Of a DNA stretch of 64,000 bases, positions 41,798-51,613 are shown one piece after another. The notes below the pieces were generated by a model, which had not been told where the DNA came from, made no database searches, and worked only from the letters and a program-made list of their open reading frames with translations. Source of the DNA: Anaerolineae bacterium (GTDB lineage: Bacteria; Chloroflexota; Anaerolineae; Promineifilales; Promineifilaceae); assembly GCA_020848035.1 (NCBI GenBank), contig JADLAX010000011.1:25188-89187 (forward strand), written 5' to 3'. A program made the position numbers and the translations under genes. Every line of letters begins with the position of its first letter. The first letter of the stretch is position 1.

Positions 41798-43258
41798 CTA
41801 ATTACACGCCGTGGCGGGCGTGGTGCCGTCGCTGGCAGGTGTGTAGTTGGCTTTGTAGCTGTTTACGCAGGTCAGGCCGCCACTTCCGGTATGCTTGTCG
41901 GTGGCATAGAAGACGCCGGAATTCACCAGAATCACCGCGGCCGAGGCCGTCGTCTCCACCAGGAACGAGCCGCTGGTGCTGCTGCCCCAAAGCTGCGAGT
42001 TGTGCAGCCGGGTTTGCCCATTGGTGCCCAGGAAGATGCCGCGCCGGTCGCCGCAAAGATAGCTGTCAAACACCTGGACAGCGGCGTTGGTGCCCTGGAT
42101 GGCAAAGCCGGTGCCGCTGTTCCCGGCACAGCTTAAGCCATCGCTGTTCCCGTTGCCGCCCAGCAGCTGGCTGTTGCTAATCAACGGCTGTGGGAAACCG
42201 CCGCTGATGTTGACAATGCCCAGCCCCGCGTTAACGCCGGTGCCAAAGCCGGTAGCCCCACTGGCCACCAGTTTGCTGTTGCGGATAGTTGCTTCGGCGT
42301 CGTTCCAGTAAGCGGCATAATGCCCCACGCCGCCCGCGCCAATCGCTTCAGCCACCACGCCATCGACAACGGCAGTTCGTGTGCTCAGCGTGCTGTACAG
42401 AGCAATACCAAACGTGCCCGTGCTGGTGTTGCGCACGGTGATCTGGCTGATACGGCCGTTGTCCAGCAATTCCACCGTTGCCGCCCCGTTGTTAGGGGAA
42501 GCGCCGGTGCGCGCCGAGCTGATGACCGTCACCAGCGGGCCGCTGCCCTGCACATGGACGTACGCCTTCACCGTCACCAGCTCCGTTTCCGTGTAGACGC
42601 CGGGCATCACCCGCACCAGGTACGGATTGCTGGCCGAAGCATCGCCAATGCTGTTCAGCGCCGCCGCGACGGAGCTGTAGTCGCCGCCGCTTTTGGCCAC
42701 GGTGAGGACGTTGTCGTAGGCCACCCCTGTGTTGTCGCTGCCGTCGGCAAAACCGGCAGGCACGCCCGTCAGGCCGCTCCACGGGGCCGATGCGGCCACA
42801 TCGGCCTGCATGGCGTAGGGCACTGCCGCCAGCTGCTGCCGGGGAAACGTCACAAAGCCGCTGCCCGTGTCGACGCTGCTCTGCAAATAGCGGGTTGCAC
42901 TGCTAAAATCGGCCACATCCAGCGGGCAGCCAGTCGTGCAGGCCCCGCTGCCCAGCAGCACGGCAAAGTAGCCCTGGCTCACCGCCACGCTGCCGTGGCT
43001 CTCGGCCCAAATCGCCGACCCGCCGCTGCTGGCGCTGTACAAGCCAAACTGCATCGGATAGCTGCCGTCGGCTACCGGCTCGCCGCCGCTGTCCGTCAGG
43101 AAGCCCTGAAAGCTAATGACCGACGGGGCCACGGCGGGCGCGGCGGGGGTGTCTGGAGCAGAAACGGCCGTTTCCGCCACCAATCGCCTGCCCCCCACCA
43201 CCAAAACCACCGCCAACACCAAACTGCAAAACGCAATTAACCAATTTTTATGTTTCAT
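41798..43258 (-). CDS. Secreted beta-helix (pectinesterase-like) protein
   Basis: 486 residues. Signal peptide, then a domain beginning ISFQGFLTDSGGEPVADGSYPMQFGLYSA (a phage-tail-like/surface module common in these bacteria), then TVAKSGGDYSSVAAALNSIGDAS, the entry to a right-handed beta-helix of pectinesterase type, with repeating coils up to the C-terminus. Catalytic Asp/Arg of true pectinesterases are not evident. It heads a two-gene unit with the small GFWCG protein. Confidence 0.78.
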   Translation of the reverse strand: MKHKNWLIAFCSLVLAVVLVVGGRRLVAETAVSAPDTPAAPAVAPSVISFQGFLTDSGGEPVADGSYPMQFGLYSASSGGSAIWAESHGSVAVSQGYFAVLLGSGACTTGCPLDVADFSSATRYLQSSVDTGSGFVTFPRQQLAAVPYAMQADVAASAPWSGLTGVPAGFADGSDNTGVAYDNVLTVAKSGGDYSSVAAALNSIGDASASNPYLVRVMPGVYTETELVTVKAYVHVQGSGPLVTVISSARTGASPNNGAATVELLDNGRISQITVRNTSTGTFGIALYSTLSTRTAVVDGVVAEAIGAGGVGHYAAYWNDAEATIRNSKLVASGATGFGTGVNAGLGIVNISGGFPQPLISNSQLLGGNGNSDGLSCAGNSGTGFAIQGTNAAVQVFDSYLCGDRRGIFLGTNGQTRLHNSQLWGSSTSGSFLVETTASAAVILVNSGVFYATDKHTGSGGLTCVNSYKANYTPASDGTTPATACN

Positions 43259-43280
43259 CGTTTACCTCCAAGGAATTGAA

Positions 43281-43310
43281 GCGTGAAACGTGAGAACCTT
43301 CACGTTTCAC
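43281..43310. repeat. Word-hairpin, family B, copy 2 (short)
   Basis: GCGTGAAACGTGAG with CTTCACGTTTCAC, a stem of about ten base pairs, lies between the subtilase stop and the beta-helix gene start. Confidence 0.8.
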
Positions 43311-43314
43311 CTTC

Positions 43315-46300
43315 CTACTTCACAATCATCGGCAAAAACACCTGTTCCACGTACTCAAAGAGGGCAAAGGTGGCAGCGGCAGATGTTTCGGCCGTACACG
43401 TCAGGGTATTGGCCGCCAAATCTTGCGCACACGTGATGCCGTTACTGCGCCACTGGCTGCCGTCCCAAACCAGCAGGCGCAGCAGCGTCTCGTCCAGCCC
43501 GCTGATGTCGCCGTCGCTGTAGGTCACCACAAACGTCAGCTGCTCGCCAAAGCGCCACTCGCTGTCGGGGGCAGGTTCCTGGTAGGCGTCCAGGCGGAAG
43601 GCGCGGTTGGCAAAACGGCCGCTTCCCGGCAGCGGAGTGCTCAAGGCGTCCAGTTCGGTGTACGCCACCTGGGTCGGGGCAAAAACCGATCCTTCGGGAA
43701 TGGTCACCACGTTGCCGCCATAGGCTAGCGTTTCGCTGATCCCTGGCGTCACCGTCACCACTGCATCCACCAGACGAGTAAATGCCACCGCAAGGCCGCT
43801 GGCGCTGTGGCCGCCGTCGGCCGTCACGCTGTACGTCTCGTTGCTGAGGTCGGTAACGGCCGTAACCACCACACTTACCGTCGCCTCAGCGCCGTACCCG
43901 GCCAGGCTGGGAATTGTCCAGCGCACCTCATCCCCCACCAGCGTGCCGCCGCTGACGTAGGTTGCGCCAGCGGGCAGGCTGTCGGTTACTTGCAGATTGG
44001 TCGCCGTTTGCGCCCCGTTGTTGCGCACGGTCAGGGTGTAGGTGATGGGCTGTCCGGCCAACGCGGCGGGCGGAGCTGTTTTGCTAATTTCCAGGTCGGG
44101 GACGGTGGTGGTACGCAGGCTGATGCTGGCCACGTCGGCCAGAAAGCCGCTGCAATGGTGCGCCACCACGTTCACCGGCTGCGGACCGGTTTCTGACCAG
44201 TTGAAGGTGGCAACGGCCGTACCCTGCCCGCTCACCGGCTCGGGCGACCAGGTGTAGCTGACCCCCGGCAGCGCCGCAGGCACCACCGACGTGGTAAACT
44301 GGTAATTGGTATTGACCATGCCGGTGGTGGGGCCGCTGAGGGAGACGGCCGTTAGCGCCGTGTCACAGCCCGATGGCAGCACGTAAAACGCCCCCACCAC
44401 GTCGGCATCCTGTATCTCCCCTTCGTCATTGTTCACCGTAAACTCCACCATGTACCGCCCCGGAGCCAGGCTGCCAAAACTCACCGTCGGGCTGATGATC
44501 ACCGTCTGGCCCGAGCCAAAGAAGATGGTGTCGGCCAGGTGCAGCGTCACCGTGTCGGTAACCACAATTTCTTCCGACTGCCCCCACTGCCCGCTGACCA
44601 ACGGGCTGATGCCGATCTGCTCGCCGCTGCTGTTAAGCAGCGACAGGGTGCTGGTCGGGCTGCCTTCGGTGAAGCGCAGCCACAGCGCCGTCTGGTCGGC
44701 TACATCCTTCAGGCGAATGTCGATATTCTGCATCACCCGCCAGGAGCTGATGGGATGGGTCCAGCTGATGGCAAACGTCTGCTGCACGCCCACCGGCACG
44801 CTGCTGTCTGGCAGCGGCGAGAGCATTTCACTGGTGCCCAGCGGTTCGGCCGTAATCTGGAAACCTTGCCCAAACGAGGTGCCCCCGCCTGGCGTCGGGT
44901 TAAAAACTGTCATCGTGTTGGTCCCCAGGGCCGTCATGTCGGTGGGGTAAACCCAGCCCCAAATGAAGGTGGAACTGCTGTAGGACGTTGGCCGGTTGCT
45001 GCCATTCCAGCGCACTACCGAACTGGGCAAAAAGTTGTTGCCGGTAATGCCCACCCAGAACCCCGCCGGGGTGTTGATGGTGGCCGAAGTCCGATTCAGG
45101 CTCAACAGCGTGGGCACTGGGTTAGACAGATAAGTACCGCTCGAAACCGTCAGCTGGTAGCCGCCGGAGCCAAACTGACTGTTGGCGTAAATGGTGTACC
45201 GTCCGGTGTAGGGCAGGTAGACAGGATCGATCAGCGCATTGGTGCCGCCGCCGCCGTTGTCGTTTAAGGCCACCAGGCTGCCATAGGGATCCGCCAGAAT
45301 CAGAAACGGATCGAGGGTGCCAGAGAGCCGGATCATGCTGAGGCGCAGCCGTTGGTTGGCCGTGCCGTTGAAGTAATAAACGTCGGTGTAATCGCTGCCG
45401 ACGCCCACCGTGCCCACCAGGTTTTGCCCCAAAACAAAGGTGCGGAAATCGTCCTGGTCGCAGCCTGCCAGCTGGCAGGTGGCGGCATAGACGTCCAGCC
45501 GTCGTTTGGTCACGGTGCCCCCGATACGGCCGTCGCTGATCAGCGGCCCCGTGCTGGTAAAGGCACTGATCATTTGGCTGACGGTGGCGGCAGGCACGGC
45601 CGAACGCATCACCGCCAGGGCACCGGCCACGTGCGGTGCGGCCATAGAGGTGCCCTGTTTGTAGCAGCGATTGCTGATGGGGGCGATGCCAGGGCCGCAG
45701 TTGGTGGCCCAGGTGGGTACGGCCGAATTAATCGACCCGCCTGGGGCAAACATCGTCATGATATTGGCCGCGTTGCTGTAATCGGGCACCAGGTTGGGCG
45801 TCATGGGACCGGGGGTGGAGGTGGTCGCCCCTACGCTGATGGCGAAGGAGATGCAGGCGGGCGAACTAATGTTGCCCCGATAGCCGTTGTTGCCCGCCGA
45901 GATGACGGTGGCAATGCCTACCAGGCGCAGATTGTTAATGCTGGTTGTGAGCGCCGCATTGAGGCTGTCACAGCTGCTGGAATAAGCGCCGCCGCCCAGG
46001 CTCATGTTCACGGCGGCAATGTTGTAGCTGTTGCGCAAGGCGTAGACGCGCTGCAAACCCAATATCTGGTCAGACGCATACGAGAAGGTGCAGGGCGACG
46101 GCCGTCCACTGTTGGCGCAAGGGGTTAACGAGGCCAGGGGTGATCCGGCCACGTCTGAATAGCGGGAAAACACCTGGATGGCGATGATGGTAGCCTGGGG
46201 TGCCACTCCGGCCACGATGCCCGCCACGTGGGTACCATGATCATACCCGGCGACAAAGTTGGCCGGTGGATTGGCTGCCCCGGTGCCGGTCTGGCTGCTG

Positions 46301-46905
46301 CTGCCGTTGGGGCACAGCGTGGTGGAAAGGTTAACCGTGTTGGTAGTGGAGTAACACGCCTCGGACACAATCTTGCCGTTGAGATCGGGATGGGTACGGT
46401 TGACGCCGGTGTCCAGCACGGCCACCGTCTGCCCCTGGCCACGGTAGCCCAGGTTGTTGGCGCTGTCTGAGCGAACAAGGACGCTGCTGCTGGCCGTGTG
46501 CGGCGCAGAGACCGCATCTTCGATGACGGACGTCACGCCGGGTGCCTGGTGCAGCGCCAACAGCCCGGCTTCATCGACCCACAGGGCCATGAAGGGAATG
46601 TAGGGAAAGAGCTTGACGTTTTCAGTGGTGTAACCAGCGAGGGTATCGAGAACGGCCGTTTGCGCTGCCTCAATCGCGGTCATCTGGGCTGCTTCATCGC
46701 TGGCCTTTAGGGCCGCATCCGGCAGGTGCAGCCCGACGATGACCGGTACCAATCCATTGGCCTGAGCCATTGCCACCAGCGCTTCGTCGAGGGGTGCCTT
46801 GGTGATGGGAGCGGCGTCAACGGCCGTTTGCCGCCAGGGCAAAATGAGGGCCAAGAGCAACAGGGGCAGCAACAAAAACCATAAACGGGTCAGCTTTTGG
46901 ATCAT
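43315..46905 (-). CDS. Large subtilisin-like serine peptidase (S8)
   Basis: 1196 residues. Signal peptide, I9-like propeptide (GLVPVIVGLHLPDAALKASDE... to about 130), and the S8 catalytic domain with Asp165 (AVLDTGVNRTHPDL), His223 (DHGTHVAGIVAG), oxyanion Asn340 (ISAGNNG) and Ser420 (GTSMAAPHVAG). Then come a pre-peptidase-like domain, an IPT-like domain, a DUF11 repeat (DLEISKTAPPAALAGQPITYTLTVRNNG) and a C-terminal LPMIVK tail. It is a secreted or surface-bound protease. All catalytic residues are present. Confidence 0.93.
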   Translation of the reverse strand: MIQKLTRLWFLLLPLLLLALILPWRQTAVDAAPITKAPLDEALVAMAQANGLVPVIVGLHLPDAALKASDEAAQMTAIEAAQTAVLDTLAGYTTENVKLFPYIPFMALWVDEAGLLALHQAPGVTSVIEDAVSAPHTASSSVLVRSDSANNLGYRGQGQTVAVLDTGVNRTHPDLNGKIVSEACYSTTNTVNLSTTLCPNGSSSQTGTGAANPPANFVAGYDHGTHVAGIVAGVAPQATIIAIQVFSRYSDVAGSPLASLTPCANSGRPSPCTFSYASDQILGLQRVYALRNSYNIAAVNMSLGGGAYSSSCDSLNAALTTSINNLRLVGIATVISAGNNGYRGNISSPACISFAISVGATTSTPGPMTPNLVPDYSNAANIMTMFAPGGSINSAVPTWATNCGPGIAPISNRCYKQGTSMAAPHVAGALAVMRSAVPAATVSQMISAFTSTGPLISDGRIGGTVTKRRLDVYAATCQLAGCDQDDFRTFVLGQNLVGTVGVGSDYTDVYYFNGTANQRLRLSMIRLSGTLDPFLILADPYGSLVALNDNGGGGTNALIDPVYLPYTGRYTIYANSQFGSGGYQLTVSSGTYLSNPVPTLLSLNRTSATINTPAGFWVGITGNNFLPSSVVRWNGSNRPTSYSSSTFIWGWVYPTDMTALGTNTMTVFNPTPGGGTSFGQGFQITAEPLGTSEMLSPLPDSSVPVGVQQTFAISWTHPISSWRVMQNIDIRLKDVADQTALWLRFTEGSPTSTLSLLNSSGEQIGISPLVSGQWGQSEEIVVTDTVTLHLADTIFFGSGQTVIISPTVSFGSLAPGRYMVEFTVNNDEGEIQDADVVGAFYVLPSGCDTALTAVSLSGPTTGMVNTNYQFTTSVVPAALPGVSYTWSPEPVSGQGTAVATFNWSETGPQPVNVVAHHCSGFLADVASISLRTTTVPDLEISKTAPPAALAGQPITYTLTVRNNGAQTATNLQVTDSLPAGATYVSGGTLVGDEVRWTIPSLAGYGAEATVSVVVTAVTDLSNETYSVTADGGHSASGLAVAFTRLVDAVVTVTPGISETLAYGGNVVTIPEGSVFAPTQVAYTELDALSTPLPGSGRFANRAFRLDAYQEPAPDSEWRFGEQLTFVVTYSDGDISGLDETLLRLLVWDGSQWRSNGITCAQDLAANTLTCTAETSAAATFALFEYVEQVFLPMIVK

Positions 46906-46924
46906 TATTTTTCTCCTGTGAAAA

Positions 46925-46990
46925 TAGGCCGCGGATTGCGCGGATTAAATCTGTGTGCGCAACCTGCGCCAATCTGCGTTAATCTGTGTC
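46925..46990. repeat. Word-hairpin, family H, copy 3
   Basis: GCGGATTGCGCGGATTAAATCTGTG and CGCCAATCTGCGTTAATCTGTG share words with complements; pairing is weaker than in other copies. It lies between the subtilase start and the small-protein stop. Confidence 0.5.
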
Positions 46991-46998
46991 CCTTTCAT

Positions 46999-47211
46999 TC
47001 ATGGTATTGAGCTCCCTTCGGAATCTTCGGCCGGAGGTGGCAGCTGTTGGAAAAAGGCACAGAGGTCGGTGGGGGAAGCAAAGTGGTGGTGTTCACCCGA
47101 TTGGATATGCTCAACGTCGGCGCAGTAAGCGGGCAAACCATTGGCAGCGGCCGTTTCGCGCCGCCATAATCGCACCAGGTAAGAGGTGTACTGCACCGGT
47201 TCACTGCTCAT
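46999..47211 (-). CDS. Small conserved protein (70 aa)
   Basis: ATG at 47211 gives 70 residues: SSEPVQYTSYLVRLWRRETA, then DVEHIQSGEHHHFASPTDLCAFFQQL. This layout (TSYLVRLWR ... H.QSGE.HHF....L..FL) is familiar from small proteins next to BTAD/LuxR-type regulators in Chloroflexota. It follows the regulator gene by 48 bases. Function unknown. A longer frame from 47253 exists but has no support. Confidence 0.65.
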   Translation of the reverse strand: MSSEPVQYTSYLVRLWRRETAAANGLPAYCADVEHIQSGEHHHFASPTDLCAFFQQLPPPAEDSEGSSIP

Positions 47212-47259
47212 AACGCGCAGTGTAGCCGGGCAGTGTCCGCAAATTGTCTGCAAACGGGA

Positions 47260-50200
47260 TTAAATTTGATGAATTTGTTGGTGAAGGGGCACGTTTTGCA
47301 AAAAAGCGTGGCGTAAATCAGGGTCCGTAAAAGCGGTGGCCTGCCGCGCCAGCTCGGTGCGGGCGGCGGCCAGGGCGGCCGCATCGCCGCTGATCTGGTA
47401 GCGCGTCCAGTGCAGGCGCAGGTGGTAGCGGGCGATGTCGGTGGGAGCCAGGTGGGTGTTAGCTTCGGCCGCGGCCGCAACCGCCCCGCCATGATCGCCC
47501 ACCCTCAGCCGCGCCTGGGCCAACAGCAGCAGCACGTCGGCATCATGCAGGCTGGTATTTTGCCGCCACCAATCAACCGCGGGTTGCAGCACAACCAGCG
47601 CCGCCGCTGTCTCACCACGCAGCAGATGATACTCGGCTACGGTGCGCGCCCAGGCCAGATACGGCCGTCCCAACCCCAACTTCGCCGTATCCAGCCCTGC
47701 CAGCAGCGCGCCCGCTTCGTCCAGCTGGCCAGCCGCCAGCAGCACCCGCCCCAGCCCCACCCGGTGCCAGATGCCGTAATCCGAGTCGGCGGGCAGCCCC
47801 ACTGCTTCGCTAAGCGCCACCAGCTCACGCAGCGAGGCAATCGCTTCGTCATGTTGGCCCATGTTGCTGCTGTAGAGACCGTAGTTGTACAGCACCGCGC
47901 CGTAAGCCCACGGGTCGGCCAACGTCTGGTAGAGATCGCGCAGCGGCCGCAGCTGTTCCCGCGCCGCCTGCCAGTGGCCCAGGTAGGCGTTGGCCTCGCC
48001 CAGTTCGCGCAGGGCGTCGGCAAAGACGGGCTGCGGCGGACTGTCGGGCCGGTAGGGAGTCAAGGCCAGGGCGGCGGCGGCGCTGGCGCGGGCGGCGGCG
48101 CACTGCCCTTCGCTGCGCTGGGCAAAGGCGAGATGGCAGAGAGATTGGTAGAGAACGGCCGTTGCCCCCACCTCTTTAGCCAGGGCACAGGCTATTTGCA
48201 GCTGGGCCAGCCCTTCCCGCGAGCGCCCCAGGGCGTCGGCCAGGTGCCAGCCGAGGGTTTGGCGCAGCCGGGCCTCGGCCAGGCGGTCGCCGGTTTGTTC
48301 GGCCAGCGCCAGGGCTTGCCCGGCCGCCGCCTCCACCTGGGCAAAATCCGATTGCAGCACCGAGAGGCTGATCTGCGACTCCAGCGCTTCCAGCCAGGCC
48401 GCGCTGTCGTTAGCCGCCGGGGCGCTCTGGAGCAGTTCCAGGGTGTCGGCCTGCCAGGCGGGCAGCTGAACCAGGGTGTGGTGCAGCCGCAGGCGTTGAC
48501 GCAGCAGCAAGCGGCGGGTTTCGGCAGGCTGCGGCAGGTGCGGCAGCATAGCAAAGGCCTGGTTCAGCAGGGTGAGGGCCACTTCGTAGGCGTACAGCGC
48601 TTCTGCCTGGGCGGCGGCGCGTTGGGTGTGAGTAACGGCCGTTTGCCACTCCCCGGCGGCGGCAAAATGATGGGCCAGGGCGGCGGCATTGCCGGGTTGC
48701 AGCTGGGCCAACGCCTCCCCGGCACGCCGGTGCAGCAGCTTTTGCCGCCAGGGGGTGAGGGTGGCAAGGATGGCCGTTGGCAGCAAACCGTGCGGAAAGG
48801 TGAGGGAAGCCGCTGAGGTTTGTGCCGGGGCAATTTGCAGCAGGTGGTGGGCCAGGAGTTCATCGAGGGCATCGGCCGTTTCGGCCTGGGTGCGGCCAGC
48901 GGTGTGGCGCAGCAGCGATTCTTCCAGCTGGGGAGTAAGAATCGCGGCCGCCTCCAGCAGCTGCTGGGCCACCGGGCTCAGGTGCGCAAGGCGCGCCTGG
49001 ATCGCCTCGCGCACCGATGCGGGCAGCGGCAAATCGGCCGGGGGCGCGGCCAGTTGATCGCTTTCTTGCAGATCGCGCAGGATTTCCAGGATAAAAAAGG
49101 GGTTCCCGGCGGTGGCGGCGTGAATGCGGTCGGCGGTTTGGGCGGTCAAGGATGGTGCAAAAGTGGGCGACAGTTGAGTGAGAAATTGTTGAACGGCAGC
49201 GGCCGGTAACCCAGCCAGCGGCACGACGGCCAATCGACCGGTGCGGGCAAACGCCTGCCGCAGTGGGGCCACAGGCGGCACTTCGGCCGCCGAGGTGGTG
49301 GCCAGGATCACCAGGGGCAGCTGCGCCCACTGCCCGGCGACAAAATGCAGCCAGGCCAGCGTCGACTCATCGGCCCAGTGTAAATCATCCAGGCAGAGGA
49401 GAACCGGGGTGATGGTGGCAAAGGTGTGCATGATTTGCCCCAGCGCGGCAAACAGCCGCGTCTGCGCCTGTTCGGGCAGCATGGCCAGCGGATCGGCCAA
49501 CGTGGGGAACAGCGAGCGCAGGTCGGGCAGCAGGGGCAGCAGTTCGCTGAGCCACGGGAGCGGAACGGCCGTCCACAAATCCATCCGGGGCAGCGTGGCC
49601 CGCAGTGCCTGGACGAGCGGGTGGTAGGGCAAAGCCTGGCTGCCTGGGTAGCTGCTGCCGCCCAGCACCAGGCCGGAACTGTTGGCCACAAACTCATGCA
49701 GCAGGCGCGATTTGCCAATGCCCGATTCGCCCGTGATAAGAATGAGGCCGCTGCCGGGGGAACGGCCGTTAACCATCTGTTGGTAAGCATTGGCCAGCTG
49801 GGCCAGGGCGTCATGCCGACCCAGCAGGGGCAGCGCCAGCGAGGGCCGCAGCGGCAGAGCGGGCGCAGCGGCAGTAGCCTGCTGTGGCTGGAGGGCGGCG
49901 CGGGTTTGCGGCAGCGGGCGAACCCCCAGTTCACGCTCCAAAATAAGGGTGCACTGCTCATACTGACGCAGGGCGGCGGCGCGATCGCCAACGGCCGTGT
50001 ACAGGGCAATCAGGCGGCGGTGCATCGTTTCGTCCAGGTTGTCGGCTTCCAGGTATTGGCGGGCGGTGGCGATGGCGCTGGGATAATCGGCCGCCGCCGT
50101 GTGGCGGGCAACCAGGGTGGCCAGCAAGGTCTGGCAGTGGGCGGCCAGTTCATGGGCGGTTTGCAGCTGCCACGCCTCGTACTCTGGCGCGCCGGGTAGG

Positions 50201-50580
50201 GCAAAGCCGTCCATAAACGGCCCCCGGTAGTGGGTGATGGCGTGGGTTAGAACGGCCGTCTCGTCCGTGAGACCCACCTGGGCCAAGGTGGCACTGTCGG
50301 CAGTGATGAGGGCGGGGTTGAGAGCGGCCGTTTCTTCACTCACAAGCAGCATCTGGGACTGGGGCAGCGCGGCGCGCAGGCTAGACAGCAGGCGGGTGAG
50401 GTAACGGCGGGCCGTGGCGTCGGGTTCGTCGGGCCAGAAGAGGAAAGCCAGGTGCGAACGGGAAACTGGCTCTAGCTGCGCCGCCAGCCGGTAAAGTAAG
50501 GCACGCAGCTGGCGACGCGGCAGGGTAAAGGGCTGCCCCTGCCACAGAATCTGGCATGAACCCAACAGGTAAATGTGCAT
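47260..50580 (-). CDS. BTAD-AAA-TPR transcriptional regulator
   Basis: 1106 residues. N-terminal winged-helix-like region (MHIYLLGSCQILWQGQPFTLPRRQLRALLYRLA) and a BTAD helical domain (about residues 95-235), then a STAND/AAA ATPase with Walker A GESGIGKS (284-291) and Walker B LLCLDDLHWAD, and a long C-terminal TPR-like helical array. This is the SARP/AfsR-like or MalT-like architecture, which activates target genes after sensing a ligand. The target is probably local: the small protein or the nearby surface genes. Confidence 0.9.
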   Translation of the reverse strand: MHIYLLGSCQILWQGQPFTLPRRQLRALLYRLAAQLEPVSRSHLAFLFWPDEPDATARRYLTRLLSSLRAALPQSQMLLVSEETAALNPALITADSATLAQVGLTDETAVLTHAITHYRGPFMDGFALPGAPEYEAWQLQTAHELAAHCQTLLATLVARHTAAADYPSAIATARQYLEADNLDETMHRRLIALYTAVGDRAAALRQYEQCTLILERELGVRPLPQTRAALQPQQATAAAPALPLRPSLALPLLGRHDALAQLANAYQQMVNGRSPGSGLILITGESGIGKSRLLHEFVANSSGLVLGGSSYPGSQALPYHPLVQALRATLPRMDLWTAVPLPWLSELLPLLPDLRSLFPTLADPLAMLPEQAQTRLFAALGQIMHTFATITPVLLCLDDLHWADESTLAWLHFVAGQWAQLPLVILATTSAAEVPPVAPLRQAFARTGRLAVVPLAGLPAAAVQQFLTQLSPTFAPSLTAQTADRIHAATAGNPFFILEILRDLQESDQLAAPPADLPLPASVREAIQARLAHLSPVAQQLLEAAAILTPQLEESLLRHTAGRTQAETADALDELLAHHLLQIAPAQTSAASLTFPHGLLPTAILATLTPWRQKLLHRRAGEALAQLQPGNAAALAHHFAAAGEWQTAVTHTQRAAAQAEALYAYEVALTLLNQAFAMLPHLPQPAETRRLLLRQRLRLHHTLVQLPAWQADTLELLQSAPAANDSAAWLEALESQISLSVLQSDFAQVEAAAGQALALAEQTGDRLAEARLRQTLGWHLADALGRSREGLAQLQIACALAKEVGATAVLYQSLCHLAFAQRSEGQCAAARASAAAALALTPYRPDSPPQPVFADALRELGEANAYLGHWQAAREQLRPLRDLYQTLADPWAYGAVLYNYGLYSSNMGQHDEAIASLRELVALSEAVGLPADSDYGIWHRVGLGRVLLAAGQLDEAGALLAGLDTAKLGLGRPYLAWARTVAEYHLLRGETAAALVVLQPAVDWWRQNTSLHDADVLLLLAQARLRVGDHGGAVAAAAEANTHLAPTDIARYHLRLHWTRYQISGDAAALAAARTELARQATAFTDPDLRHAFLQNVPLHQQIHQI

Positions 50581-50608
50581 GGGGCAGATTGTAGCAAAAT
50601 TAGTCGGT

Positions 50609-50765
50609 GGGCAATTGCGTAATTGGGTAATTGAGTAATTGGGATTGTCCTATTACTGCCAAAAGTGATGGACAAAATCGGTAAACAGCCTATGATCAAA
50701 GCCAAAACAACTGGCAAGAGCGGGAATGTTTGCTAATTACCCAATGACTAAATTACCTGATTACT
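50609..50765. repeat. Family C repeat with widely separated arms
   Basis: GGCAATTGCGTAATTGGGTAATTGAGTAATTGGG (50609-50643) and CTAATTACCCAATGACTAAATTACCTGATTAC (50734-50765) are complementary in words. About 90 bases of unrelated sequence separate them (50644-50733). The arrangement resembles two arms around a small cargo, or a repeat split by insertion. Confidence 0.75.
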
Positions 50766-50778
50766 TCCCCTTCCTGCC

Positions 50779-51516
50779 ATGAATAAGGTTTTGACAATGG
50801 CACATCTACAAGGACAGGAACGTGCACAATACGTGCAGAGCATGTTTGCCCGCATCGCGGGCCGCTATGATTTGATGAACCGGCTGATGACTGGCGGCCA
50901 GGATATTCGCTGGCGGCGCTATGTGATTCAGCAGGCGAATTTACCGCAGAACGGCCGTCTCCTCGACATTGCCACCGGTACCGGGGATATTGCCCTGGAA
51001 GGATTGCACCAGGTACCCGGCCTGCGCGCCGTGGGCGGCGACTTTACCGTGGAGATGATGCAGGCCGGCAAACAAATCCCGGAGCGGCAGTCGATCCAGT
51101 GGGTTGGCTCAGACACGTTAGCGCTGCCCTTTCCCGATGAAACCTTCGACGCTGTGACGTCGGGTTTTCTGATGCGCAACGTCATCGACGTGCCCGGCGC
51201 GTTTCGCGAGCAGATGCGGGTGACCAAACCCGGCGGGCGGGTGGTGGTGTTGGAATCCAGCCCACCAAAGCGCAATTGGTTACGGCCGTTTATCCTCATC
51301 CACCTCAACCACGTCATCCCGTTTTTGGGCAAGCTCATCACCGGCGAGTCCGACGCTTACCGCTACCTGCCAGACAGCACCCAGCAGTTCAAAGACCCGG
51401 ACACCCTGGCCAATATCATGCGCCAGACAGGTTTCCAAAACGTCACCTACAAGCTGTTTATGTTTGGCACCGTGGCCATTCACAGTGGGCAGAAGCCAGA
51501 GTTAGCGGCATCTTAA
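50779..51516 (+). CDS. menG: Demethylmenaquinone methyltransferase MenG/UbiE
   Basis: 245 residues; an ATG at 50797 (with AAGG upstream) is an equally good start. RAQYVQSMFARIAGRYDLMNRLMTGGQDIRWRRYVI is the UbiE/MenG N-terminal signature, LLDIATGTGDIALEG is SAM-binding motif I, and SGFLMRNVIDVPGAFREQMRVTKPGGRVVVLE continues the methyltransferase core. It adds the final methyl group of menaquinone, fitting respiration with c-type cytochromes. Confidence 0.93.
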   Translation: MNKVLTMAHLQGQERAQYVQSMFARIAGRYDLMNRLMTGGQDIRWRRYVIQQANLPQNGRLLDIATGTGDIALEGLHQVPGLRAVGGDFTVEMMQAGKQIPERQSIQWVGSDTLALPFPDETFDAVTSGFLMRNVIDVPGAFREQMRVTKPGGRVVVLESSPPKRNWLRPFILIHLNHVIPFLGKLITGESDAYRYLPDSTQQFKDPDTLANIMRQTGFQNVTYKLFMFGTVAIHSGQKPELAAS

Positions 51517-51538
51517 GTGAAGGCGTGTAGGGTAGGCG

Positions 51539-51572
51539 AGTTAAACGTGATAAGTGGAAAGTAAAAAGTGCG
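51539..51572. repeat. Word repeat, family A, half element
   Basis: AGTTAAACGTGATAAGTGGAAAGTAAAAAGTG without a second arm lies between menG and the MBL gene. Confidence 0.65.
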
Positions 51573-51613
51573 GCCGATTGACGCACCCAAATTGTGATTG
51601 ACTCGCCTAAAAA

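Noticed and set aside
47410..48816. Plus-strand open frame of 468 codons within the BTAD regulator
   Set aside because: Gln/Gly/Arg-rich antisense shadow of the TPR region.
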